Below, one piece after another: positions 1 to 12,333 of a DNA stretch of 64,000 bases. The stretch spans positions 76,209,303 through 76,273,302 of the forward strand of contig OZ023274.1 of the NCBI GenBank assembly GCA_964007475.1, read 5' to 3'. The notes below the pieces were generated by a model. That model did no database searches. It saw only the letters and a list, made by a program, of their open reading frames with translations, and was not told the origin of the DNA. Each line of letters begins with the position of its first letter. Positions within the stretch are counted from its first letter, which is position 1. Position numbers and translations under genes: made by a program. This DNA is from Hybos culiciformis (lineage: Eukaryota > Arthropoda > Insecta > Diptera > Hybotidae).

Positions 1-352
1 GTTTTATTTTAACTTTTAAGCCAGTGCAACTTTGAGTGCTATGTTATTATATTTTTAGAAATGCAAAACTAAATTTATGGGTGTCTAAGATAATGTTCAC
101 AACTCTTCCAGGACTCTCAGAATCCCTATTCACCTTTTTTTTTTTGAATAAAAATGCAATATTTCGTAAACACACTTGTATTCATTCGGCTTATTTTTAA
201 TTTTATCAATTATTTTATAAATAAATAAAAAGTAAAAGTAAGTTCTTAAACATTAGACATTAGCTAGGATTAGTAATAGGAATTTTAATATAATTTATTT
301 AATTTAATTACAATTAATAAATAAATAAACAATATTATTCTTTTAATTTTAG

Positions 353-1924
353 AGTTACTTGCGTTTATTTAGCTTGCAAGGTTGAAGAATTCAATGTGTC
401 TATTGGTCAGTTTGTTAGTAATGTTAAAGGAGATCGAATGAAAGCAACTGGTATTATTCTATCAAATGAACTGCTACTGATGCGACAACTTAACTATTAT
501 CTTACAGTTCATAATCCATACAGGCCTGTAGAGGGTTTTTTGATAGATATTAAAGTAATAAAACACAATTTTTTCCACTTGTTTTGAATTAAATTTTTTT
601 TTTTTTTTATAGACCAGAACACAGCTTTTAAATCCTGATCGTCTTCGTTTTGGAATTGATGAATTCTTAGACAAAACATTTTTAACCGATGCCTGTTTAC
701 TGTACTCACCCTCGCAAGTAAGCTTTTTTAAATGCTAATTAAAATTTCATTTAACACTAACTTATTCATATTTATTAAAATATTCAAATAATTGAACTCT
801 ATGTTCTGATGAATGTTTTTTGGAATGTGATCACATATTTTCAATTTCTTATGTTAACACCTTTGCCCAAACAATTCGGCCGCTGTTAGATATAATTATT
901 CTTGCATAAATAAAAAAATTTACTCAAATTTTCTAATTCGATCATTTGATCGGCTAAAATTAAATTCAAATCATCCAATTCCATGCTGAGATGAACGTTT
1001 TATGTAATTTGATAGTTTTCAATTTTTTGCGTTAACACAGTGCTTCCCCTTGTAATTTTGCTAAATAATTATACAATCATTAATTAATAAATCAAAGCCA
1101 AACTAAAATTAAAAGTAAATGCAATTAATGCATTTATTTTACAATGTATATTATATATGTATATTCATTATATATACATATATCTGACATATATAAATAA
1201 AGTATTAATATATAATAAGATAAAAACAAAAAATTATATTTTTTTTTTTGTAGATTGCATTAGCTGCTGTTTTACATGCGGCCAGCAAAGAACAAGAAAA
1301 TTTAGATAGTTATGTCACCGAGAGCTTATTTGTCAATGCGAAAGATAAATTAGCTGGATTAATAGATTCTGTTCGAAGTAAATTGTCAAAATATTCATAA
1401 ATAAAAAATATGCAGATTAATGTTAATTTAATTTTAATTTTAGAAATTCGTGGAATGGTTAAAAATTTACAAAGTCTGCCACGAGATCAAGTAAAAATCA
1501 TTGATAAAAAATTGGAAAGATGTCGGAATCAAGAAAACAATCCTGATAGTCAAATGTGAGTTTTTTAATAATAAATTTTAAATAAGGTATTGTACTTTTA
1601 ATATAATAATACAATTTATGTTTTATTTTTGTATAAATAATTATTGAATAGTGGCGTTACTTCGTTTTTGTAGTTTATAAAAAAAAACAATCATTGGAAG
1701 AACTAAACCTTGCTATATCTAAAAGATCTAATTTTATTTTTTCCTAATTAAAAAAATAAAAATTTTGAATTGATTGAACACAATTAATTTTTTATTTTAG
1801 CTATAAACAGAAAATGAGAAAAATGCTCGATGAAGATGACGATATTGAGATTATTTCGGATGACACTAGTTTTAATGTTATTAATTCCAGTGCAGATTTA
1901 TCTATGAATATTACTCAAATGTAA
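353..1924 (+). CDS. CycH: Cyclin H, 3' five exons (5' end lies outside the window)
   Basis: Cyclin H pairs with Cdk7 and Mat1 in the CDK-activating kinase, part of TFIIH, which phosphorylates RNA polymerase II and cell-cycle CDKs in the nucleus. I read coding exons 353-554, 613-717, 1254-1377, 1444-1555 and 1801-1924, all joined in frame with GT-AG borders. The first visible exon carries the end of the first cyclin fold ([14 protein letters not shown], then [19 protein letters not shown]), which I recognise from animal cyclin H. The second holds the second fold ([15 protein letters not shown]), and the last is an acidic, poorly conserved tail ending at TAA 1922-1924. The first exon starts with a split codon, so upstream exons are needed; bases 1-352 look like intron. 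Nothing is broken. Identification is by remembered family sequence and is strong. Confidence 0.93.
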
Positions 1925-2361
1925 TATGAATGTTGTAAATTTGTAATTAATTGTTTTATATTAAAAAAAATTTAGATATATAAATACATTTTTTTATTTC
2001 AAATACCTTTGTTTTTTATTCAGTTAGAATTACGTTTCGATTCGACGTCGAAATAACGGAAGGGTGTCTTAAGATAAAAAGAAATAGCATAGGTTTATGG
2101 TAAGTTAGTTTATTAAAAATAATAAAATAAATTTAGTTTGAATCCTTTTTTTCTTTGTTTTCTCCCAACCCAATTTCTTGCCCACTTCGAGCACGATTAA
2201 AATATGTATATTTTTAAGAAATTGAATATTTTTGCAAAGAGTATGTTGAAGTTGTACCCGATCTAAAAATAATTTTTTTATTTGGAAATTTCCATCATTT
2301 TCATTATCATCATTGAAAATTCTATCAATATTTCATTTAATTAAATAAATTCTTGTTAGAA

Positions 2362-2768
2362 ATGGCTACTGGGCATGAGGATGATAAAAAAAAAATACAA
2401 TCAAATTTAGACTCACTTTTTAAAAGCTATTCAAACTATTTTACTAATCCTCTAGATTCGAACGAAAAAGAAATTTATGATGGAATAACTTTAAGTCAAA
2501 TGGATTTTTGGTTTGATAAAGCAAAATTACTCAAAGTTCACTTCACCGGAACTGATACTGGATTAATGTATTTGAAATATGGGTAGGATTATAAATCTAT
2601 GTAATCTTAGATGTTTATAAAGTCTAAGTTTATTTTTGTTTTAGCAAATGGAGATTAAATTTTGAAGAATTTTTAGGATTTTTAATGGAACTGTCACAAA
2701 CAAAAGGTATTGACCTGGAAATGATAAAACGTGAATTGCTGGCAGTTGGCCCTCCATCTGAAGGTTGA
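2362..2768 (+). CDS. TPPP/p25-alpha family protein, short insect type, 114 aa
   Basis: Two exons, 2362-2582 and 2645-2768, join in phase to give 114 residues. The start ATG at 2362 lies 3 bp after a TTAG acceptor-like site, so a non-coding 5' exon is likely. The N-terminal 40 residues are polar (SLFKSYSNYFTNP). The rest matches the p25-alpha fold: ITLSQMDFWFDKAKLL, then TGTDTGLMYLKYGKWRL spanning the splice, then NFEEFLGFLMELSQTK. TPPP proteins bind tubulin and bundle microtubules; insect short forms lack the disordered tails of vertebrate TPPP, as does this one. The gene lies 437 bp downstream of cyclin H on the same strand. The ending (AVGPPSEG then TGA) is abrupt; two possible alternative last exons lie downstream (3516-3565 and 6009-6106). 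The paralogue within the family is uncertain. Confidence 0.85.
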
Positions 2769-3515
2769 ACTTGAGTTTTAGATAAATTAAAACAACATTT
2801 GTTTTTTGTTTGCTAGTAATAATCAAAATCAGCTGTTTTAATTAAAAATTATTTACCTTGAAAAGTATATTCACTCTTACTCATGAACTTAAAAAAACTG
2901 ATTTGGGTTCGGTTCACTTTAATTAAGGTATTTATTTATTCATTGTTACTTTTGATTTTTTCTTAATAAACATTGAATACCAACATCGTTTTCTCACACT
3001 TTGTAATTAAATCGTTGTTGTTCGTAGATTTCAAAAATAATTAGAGAAAAAAAATGAGTCGAAGAATCGACAAAGAAAAAAATTAAAAACAAAACCAAAA
3101 TGGGTATCCAATGATAAAAATTAAAAAGCAACATTTTCAATGTTCCTACTGTTTTAGCTTGATATATTAAATTTATTGTACCTACTGCGATTCATAATGG
3201 TATAAAAATTACGCGCGTACAATATTTAAGTATGTCGACACATAAAATCAAAGTTCGATAATTAAAACAAAATTCTATTGCACTGTTCCTAAATATTAAG
3301 ATAAAAAAAAATTTATCGATTTAATTGCTGTTCAAAAATTTTTTAATTGGCTCTTTTCTCGGGTATATGAAGTTAGTAAAACAATCTGCTGAGTTTTAGT
3401 AATTTAAAATATTTTACTACTTTTCACTTTTTTTAAATTAAAAAATTACTTATGTTTACTTTTTTGGGGATTTTATTCGCATCCTATTCCTTAACTTCTT
3501 CTTCTTCTTCTGCAG

Positions 3516-3565
3516 CTTGTAATGCTGTGCCATATCTTGTGTATCTCAAGATCAAGAACAAATAA
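3516..3565 (+). CDS. Candidate terminal coding exon, host gene unknown
   Basis: A strong acceptor (CTTCTTCTTCTTCTGCAG ending at 3515) is followed by an open stretch encoding CNAVPYLVYLKIKNK and TAA at 3563-3565. An AATAAA polyadenylation signal (3561-3566) overlaps that stop codon. The exon would enter in phase 1. The same phase is offered by a weak GT inside the last TPPP exon (GAAG|GTTGAA at 2763/2764), so it could be an alternative end for that gene. It could also belong to an unrelated plus-strand gene, or be chance. The acceptor and poly-A signal support it; no homology is recognised. Confidence 0.3.
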
Positions 3566-6008
3566 AATATTTATAATGATGATTTCAAATTTTGTATATG
3601 CAAATTGATAGTCTATGTTATTTGGCACTATAAAGCACTATATTTCCATAAAACTGTTCTTGATAACATCAATCTTTATGTTACCTCTTTATGTTACCTA
3701 TTAACACACACCTACAATTGTTCTTTAACTCTTGTATTGTTGCTTATATCAACAATTTTTTCTTCCATTTCTACATGTTCTCATCACTAAAATAATAATT
3801 ATGTCATTATTTAATTTAACATCATATTTTATTTATATCTATATCTTAATTCAACACTCTTATGTAGAGTTAATTATTTTTGATTTAGGGGAAAACCTCG
3901 GGGGAAAACAAAATTTAGTAAATTCTTTTGTCGCAGTAATATTAAAAAAATGATGTTTTATTTAAATATTAAAAAGAAAGATGATGATGATATTAATATT
4001 TAGAATCAATTTTTGTACGTTAATTAAGCCTTTGATTTTTCTTAATCTTAAATTTATTATTTTATTTATTCTGTATGCACAGGTATTTATCCAAAAAAAA
4101 TTTCCAGATTGTTTGAAGTTTCAATCTATTTTCAAATGCTTATTATGATAGAAAAAGCCTTTTTTTATTATTTATTTATTTTAATATTTTATTTTTTTTT
4201 TTCGCTCTTATAATATTATTTATATTTCATATAAATTAAAAAAAAAAACATTATTATTATATATGTATATGTTTTTAGTTATAACAATTTTTTTTTTTTT
4301 TTCATATTTTCTAATTTAATTTGACTTTAATAATTCAACATATAATTATATATATATAGATTTAGAAATTGAATAATAATTTCATAGTTTTATAAATTAA
4401 TTAATTTTTTTTTTGTCTATTGAGTTTAAATTAAACTTTATTAGCTTATAATAATAATTTTTTTATTTCAAAATATTTGTTTTGGCCTTGAATTTTCTAT
4501 TTAAATTTTACAATACTTTATTATGTGGCTTAGTTTTTATTTAATTTCATTGAATAGGTAGGTATATTATGTATTTAATTGTTTCGCAAAGCATTGGGCA
4601 CTTTAAAAGATAATTTATTGTAAATTATTATTTAGTTTAAAAATTCTGTAAAAAATGAAATTCATTTCATTTGAAAGTTTTTCAACGATTGATTTTAAGT
4701 AATAATTATAAATTAAGGATGATTATGTCAGATTAATGATAATTAGAGCTTAAATTTTAAAATTCTGTTATTCCTTATAAGGGTGTAAAAAGAAAAAAAA
4801 ATTTATAATAATTATATATAATTATGACTTCGTTAAAAATTTATAAATTCAAAGATATAAAAATTTAATTGATAATAATTTGGGAAAAAAAATATCTCGA
4901 AAACGATTATAAAACAACACATTAATTAACACTTTATCGAATTCCCTCATAAAAAAATGCCTTATTCCCACAATTGCCGCCACATGATAAGTTTTGTATA
5001 TTTTCTTCGTTTTTCATTAGGTCTCCTGAATTTTCTTATGTAATATGTCTTATTTTAAATATGTTAGACAACTTAGGTATCGCTACAATAAGCACAATTT
5101 CCGAGCTTATTATAAACCATACATTTTTAATAAATTATTTTAAATTAAATCGTTACATAAGAATAATTATTTTGCATACAATTTATATGTGTTTTTTTTT
5201 TTCAATAACGTATTTATAATTTTAAATTTAAAACAACTAAAATTATTTGTTTTAGTCTTTTAGGTAATTTAAGAAAATTATTTTTTTTATATTGAAACCA
5301 AAAAAAATAAAACATTTTTGTGGGAATCTTTTATTATATTATTATTACTTTTATGGGACAGCATAACTATTATTATTGTTATTCAAGGATAATGGAAATT
5401 ATATTGCCATAAAAATAAATGGTTTTAAAATCAAAAATAATTTTTTTTTTGGAAAACCATCGTTAAACTTCTAACTGATTAATTTTCGTGGTTATTGATG
5501 TCAGTTATTGAAAAGAAGTAGATTTAAATAAAAGATACAGTGTCTGATTTCTCAATGAATTCAAAATAACGCTTAAGCTAAGATATATCGCGATATTTGA
5601 TTAAAATTTTAGTTTAAGTATAAAAATATGTCTGTAATATTATTTTTCTTAGAATAAACATAACAAAAACATACACAATGTATGTTTGAAATATTATTAT
5701 TTTATTATTCTAATCTAAGTTTAAAATAAATTCAGAGAAAAATTCTACTCTTAAAACTATAAATATTAATTTAATTTTACATCTTTAGAACTAGAAATGA
5801 TTAACAGACAGACATTAAGAGATGACTATTTGATATAAAAAAAAAATTTTTCTTTATAAATTAAATTATTCATACTTAGATTAAAAAAGGTTTAAAATAG
5901 TTCTGCTTTCCTTCAAAAGAAAATTAATCATTGAATTTATTTATATATTGATTTCATAATAAATAATTAATTTTTTACTAAATTTTTAACATTAATGAAA
6001 ATTTTCAG

Positions 6009-6106
6009 ATATTATTTTATTGCATGAAGCGCATAAAGCTTTTTCAAAACTAAAAATAAGTGATCGTAGCTGCTTCGATGCTAGAATTATTCCAATTATT
6101 ATGTAA
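6009..6106 (+). CDS. Candidate terminal coding exon, host gene unknown
   Basis: After an ATTTTCAG acceptor ending at 6008, a 31-residue frame in phase 1 runs to TAA at 6104-6106. It includes LLHEAHKAFSKLKISDRSCF and then DARIIPIIM. The codons include GCG, CGC-type and TCG triplets that are rare in the surrounding AT-rich DNA, which argues for coding. I do not recognise the peptide. The phase is compatible with splicing from the TPPP-like gene upstream, but the donor there is weak and the intron would exceed 3 kb. Confidence 0.27.
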
Positions 6107-9100
6107 TCTCAAATGAAGCCATTGCAAATAATATGTATTAAGTTATATATATTTTTTTATGTTAGGTACAAGTTAAATGAAGAAATAAAAACAAAATTAT
6201 TTTTTAATTTTAATTATGTTTATAAGTTCTTTTGAATTTTGAATTAAGGACCTAACAAAAAATAGACAAGACAAGTCTTAGTAGTGAAGTTGATACAAAA
6301 TTATTCTAATTCAGGATTAGAATAATAAATGTTAATTTGTTTTTTTTTTTTAACATTGAAATTGAAATCATCAAAAATTTACATTGGAAATGGAATTCTA
6401 TGAAGTGATTGATTGATTCAAAGATATTCCAAAAATGCTATTTATTATTTTTGAGCAATAATATAGCAATCAGAAGCTTTTTTAAATTTTTTTATTTTAT
6501 TAATGCCAAAATTTTGAATATTAAAAATAATGATAGATAGCTTTTCATTTACGATCGAAAATGTAAAAATATTTCGTTGCTAAAAATTTTCTTTTTTTTT
6601 TTATACTTTAGTTAATTTCTAAATTAATAAGTTTCAAAGTTAAAAGCATAATAATAATTTTTTTTTTTAAGTTTTTTTTAATGTCTGTCAAATTTTTAAC
6701 TTAAAAAGCGTATAATATTTGAATAAAGAGAAAATGTTTGTAAGAATAAAGAGAGAAAAATTTATAATACAATAATTTTACGCCTAATAAAATAAATTGA
6801 TTTCGATCGATTTATAATTTGTGATATGCCACTTTTTTTTTTTTATTAAAAGCTTATTATATAAAATGTAAACAAACATTATTTGTATTATGAAAAACTA
6901 ACAATATGTAATTAAAATTCTATAAAATACTAATATGTAATATAAAATTAATTTGTTTTCTATGAATCAAAAATGATTTTATATATAATATTAAGATAAT
7001 ATTTATAATAATATCAATTTATTTTATTATTTTTATTAGCCTAATTTTTTTTTTTTTTTGTAACATTTAAAATTAATTATAATGTTTTAAAAATGTAAAT
7101 TTGATTTTTACAAAATTATTTATTTTTATCTATTTATTTTTTTTAATAGAAATCTTCATTAACTGCATTTTACAATGGTACACGATGAAAAAATTTTAAC
7201 AGACAGTGGTTCACATGTGAAAAAGCACTTAGACTTTGTTTGAAAAAAATTGCCTTCATTTTTTTTTTTCTGACACTAATTAAAATAAAAATTATAATTT
7301 GAAAATCATAAAGTATATGCAGGTTCTATATATAGGGTTTTTTTTTTTAACTAATTGGGATTTTAAGGCCAGCTTAAATCAAAATTTATTGAATATTTAT
7401 TAAGTCGGAATTATTTATTTTATTTAAATTAGAGATCGAATATATTGTTCTTATTGTTCTCCCATTACTATATTTTTAGAGAAACATAATCTGTTCCATT
7501 GGAATTTACCCATATTATATATTTTGGTGTCTGTCTGAATTAAGTTAAAAATAAAATAATTATTTTAATGACGTCAATGTGGTTTTTTTAAAAAATACTC
7601 TATGTATATAATGAAATTAAATTCCAAATAATACGAAGTATACTCCTTTACATGACTTAACTTCTTTTTTTTTTAATTATTTAATTTAAATTTAAACGTT
7701 TTTCTACAAGATATAATGATGAAAATGATGTGCCCTGAAGAAACAAGTGATGTCATATTTACTTTTTTTTATACATACATATTTAAATACATTATGTATA
7801 TATATGCAGGCCTTATTCTATTAAAATAAGCTTTTATGTAATGCATGTAAACAGTACATAATATTATGTACATTTATGTTTTTTTTTTGATGAAAACATG
7901 GCCTTTTGGAAAAAAATTTCATTTTCAGAAACGGCTCGATTATTAATTAAAAGTAAAATTAAAAGCAAAAAAAAAGTAAAAAATTTTTGATATTTTTGTA
8001 AGTATAGTTATTAGGCATTTTATTATAATTTTATAATTATATAAATTTATTGAAGAGCACCAAAAAAAAATGTATATAAAAAATTTTGGCAAGCTGTTTC
8101 TGAAAATTTTAATTAGAATAAAAGCTAACAGCTACGTTAGCAATTTTTCAAAAACTTTTGCAATTTTTTGATTTTTTGCCTTATTTGCAAAAACATAAGA
8201 AATAAATATTTAATACTTATTTTTTTTTTTTTTTCGTTTTTTGTGAACATTGTGAAAATAAAAATATAATATTTATTTTTGTGTAAATGTTTTTTTTTTT
8301 AATATATAAAAATATTGTGTTTTTCTTATTTTCACAAAAGTTCACAAAATCAAAAAAAATTTTTTTAGCGTTTTATTTTTGTAATTACTTTAAATAATAA
8401 AAATAGCTTCTTGAATGCATATTTTTATAGTGCTTTTTTATATTGTGAGGAATATATATATTTTGTTATCATTATTTTGTTATAATATTAATTTATTATT
8501 TATTATTTATTTAGTTTTTTCCCATATATATTCAATTATGTCAAAGATTCGTTCCTATAATTTTTAAAATACCAATAAATCATGTGAACAGAAAAAAAAC
8601 TATCGCCGCTCTAATATATATCAATGGCTTTCAACAATTTAATAATATTTATTTATATTTTTTTAAATTAAATTTTTATCTAAAATTTATGTAGGTATAA
8701 CAAATCTATAATTTCTAAGGGATTAATTAAGGAGAAAAGTTTTTTTTTTTTTTTTGGAAATTTAAATAGAAATTTTTATATAACATAAAAGTATAATTAG
8801 GTATATATATATATAAATAATAAGGAAAAATTAATTTAATTTAAAAATTTAAATTGAGAAAACTTCTATAAATTGTATTCTTCATTCATATAAACTTCAA
8901 ATAAACAAAAAAAAAGGGTAACATAAATTAAAACAATATCTATCTGTGTGTCCAGAAATCAAAATAGTTTAAGTCTGAAAACTTAAAATCATAAAAATCT
9001 TATGAAATTATGATTTTAAATACTGTATTTATATTGAGGGGGAGGGGGGGGAGAGCAATTGTAATAAATTGTTCAATATTAATGTTAGGGTTAGAAAAGT

Positions 9101-12100
9101 TGGTAACTAAATAAAGTTAAGTTCGTAAACTATTTGTGTTGTTATGTAAGAAGAATAAATAATTTTCTAAGCAATATCATTAAGTCAAAAAGTTGTGAAA
9201 CTGAATAGACGAAGAATGCAGGAATGAGATGTTTCTAGTTAAGTAAGATGAACACATTTATTTATGTATGTAAAATAATGAAAAAAATCCAATTTTTTTT
9301 AATAATACATTAATACAGGTGAAATTAAATTTTTATTACAATAGTACATAAATAACAATATATAATTTAATAATTTTAATTTTTTTCGTAATAAAACATT
9401 ATGGTCAATTAATTAGTAAGATTGTAAAAAGTCATGTTGCAGTAATAAGTCTTTTAGAAAAATTATAAAAAATAAAATTAACTTTTTTTTAAGGAATTTT
9501 TATATATGTACAGGCAGATCATAAACATAATATTTTCTTTAATACCTACGTATGTCGTCAAGTGAATTACATTTTTTATTTTTATTTTTTCTAAAATAAT
9601 ATAATGTAATTCAAATTCATTTAAAATGTATTAAATGGGTGCAATAGCATAATATTATTTATTACATTTGTAATTCTACATAGTGTACAAATGAAATTCA
9701 ATTATTGCTTTATAAAATTTCAAACAAAAACATGCAAACTTTTCTATATCAAATATAATTTTGTATTGCCATAAAGTGCCACTCTTGAGCGTGTTTTATG
9801 ATTTTTTTTAAAAACTATAAATACTATAACTAAATGTATACATAACTATGAAGGAGCAATAGGAATTTTATTAATAATTTTAATTATAAATTAATAAAAG
9901 AGAAGTAAAGTATGTTTCACGCAATTCAGGCGTTATAAACTGGTTGGAATTTTAAATTTATTAAAAAAAAAAAATTAGCATTATCACTATATACAACAGG
10001 CTTACCATACCAAAAAGTTTTTAATATACTTCATATTCATTATTACTCCGTAAATAAATTTATCAAATCTTCTTATTAACAATCCAAACCTAGTAGTTAT
10101 TAATAAAAGAACTTGGTCAAATTTAATTATTATTAAATCAATAAAATAAAAACATAATGATAAAAGGCAAAAATTGAATGATGATCAGTTAAGATGATTG
10201 AATTAGTCGGCGAATTTATCATGATTCTGCATTTTAACTTTTCAAAATAATATTTTTAATTTTTTTTTATTGTTAGCTTACTGCTTTCGATACTAAAAAT
10301 TGTCAAATTTATTTTTTTTTTCAATTATATATTATGCAAAACAAGATCATATCTATGTACATGAACTATATTCTTTTGTTAAATGTATTTTAATATTTTC
10401 TGAATGATAATACAGAATATTGTTATTAGTTGTTAGAAAGAACCATTCAATATTATAATCTCAATCATATAATGTTAATAAATATTAATCATTGAATTAA
10501 GTGTGGCATATTGATGTAAAGTAAAAAAAAATCGAACACTATAGGCGTCATTTTCAATTTCAACTTGTTGGTTAACAATAAACATATTTTCAACATCTGT
10601 TAATAATTCTAACAAAATTCATTTCCAGATTTATTAATTTTTATTTAGATAATATTTAGATATATTATTATTGAAAATATGAAGATGATTGATGAAGAAT
10701 AAAAGCGTATTATGAATATTAGAATTAAATGTGGGAAAATAAAAATCTAGAAACCTACAATCTCAGAGAAAAGATGATGAAAATTGTAAAGTATAAATAT
10801 CAATAAAATCATTAATAAAAAAAAAAATAAACTTATTATTCTAATAATATATTATTCTATTTATTTTGTTCATGAATTTGAATTTTCAGCATCAAGATCT
10901 AAAAAGATATTTAAAAATGAAAAAATTAATATTTAAAAAAAAGACTGTAACAAAATCTATGTTTTAATGATTTCAGAACAAGCAGATAAATGATATTATG
11001 ATATTTATACTTTAATTGAAATTATAAACAGTTGACTGATAAATTTTTGAAAATGAAAACAAAATGATTTCTTCATATTATTTTTTTTTTATTAATGTAT
11101 TTTTCCCATTTTTTTTTTCTCAATATATTTTATTTTATTTTTTATTTTTTTTTATTTAAATATACTTTCAAAACAAATACATTTTTTGCTAAACTTTTAT
11201 ATATATGTAGTTGATTTAATATAAATATATTATGTAAAAAAAAAATATTTTAATTACACATTAATAAATAATTAAATATTTATTTTAAATACAATTATAT
11301 ACTTTTATTGGACGTTAAATATTTCAGTTTATATTGTTTATTTTTCATTGAATATTTTACCATTACATGAAATTTTTTTTAAGACGAATGTTAGTATTTC
11401 GAGAGATTTTATAATGTGTGTAAGATCACTGGTATAATAGTTATTAGTACAGCGATAAGAAAACCATTATGTTACCAATTGTTTTGAATTCGCATAAAAG
11501 CATTCAGTAAATAGCGTAAACATTTTTTTTTAACATAAATATAAAAAATTATATTATTGATAAAAAAAAAAATTATTTATTATATTAGAGGTTATCATTA
11601 TAAATCAGGCTTGAGATAAAGTTAATTAAAGAAAAAAAAATATTTAGTAAAGTTATTTAGGTAAGAAAAGAATCGAATATAAAAGAAATACCATAACATC
11701 TCACATGACATGGTTTTCATTGTAAGAATGCTAATAAATCTAATTTTTTTTTTTTCAATGTATGTAATGGTAAAAAAAAAAAAATTAATTTCGTAATTAA
11801 ATATATATATTTATATATATATATATATTTTTTTTATCATTTTTATTTTTATTTTGTATACACAGTACACGGATATCTGCAATAAAAATAGTTAATAATA
11901 ATATAATTATTTTTTTTATTTTTCATCTTTTTAAGTATTTTTTACTATGTATTCTTTTTCACAACTCTAGTTTTTTTTTTTTTTTTTTTTTTTAATTTTT
12001 ATTTCATAAAATTAATTTTAATTTTTATTCTATAAAATCAAAAATTTAAATGTCAAACTATCTAATATTGATAAAAATTATTAAAACTTAATAATTAAAA

Positions 12101-12234
12101 ATGATAGGCTATAATAAAGATTTTGAGAATTTAGTCTTTTTTTAATGAAGTCTTTTGTGGAGATTTTTTGACTTTTTTGTACATTATGTATATTGAAGAA
12201 AAAATACATTTAGGAGTTAAAAAGAATTAATATT

Positions 12235-12333
12235 TAAATATATTTAGATACAAGATGATGGTCAGCATCTATTATCGGGCTACCCATCCAAGGAGCTGCC
12301 TCACAAGTCGAAAGACGTAAATATATTTAGATA
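12235..12333. repeat. 67-bp insert between exact 16-bp direct repeats
   Basis: The 16-mer TAAATATATTTAGATA occurs at 12235-12250 and again, identically, at 12318-12333. Between them lie 67 bases that are much richer in G and C, with several CpG, than anything within kilobases. This is the structure left by an insertion with target-site duplication, or by a short filler event at a break. The insert is open on both strands: the plus strand reads IQDDGQHLLSGYPSKE and onward, entered by the TTTAG of the left repeat and left through a GTAAAT formed at the right repeat. Its origin is unknown. Confidence 0.6.

Noticed and set aside
1..352. Search for an upstream cyclin H exon
   Set aside because: No frame matched the missing N-terminal part; the stretch reads as intron.
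3484..3565. Minus-strand frames such as YGTALQAAEEEEEVKE, which looked like a C-terminus
   Set aside because: The run is the complement of a CTT repeat that serves as a polypyrimidine tract on the plus strand; three minus frames are open at once, and no acceptor or partner exon exists.
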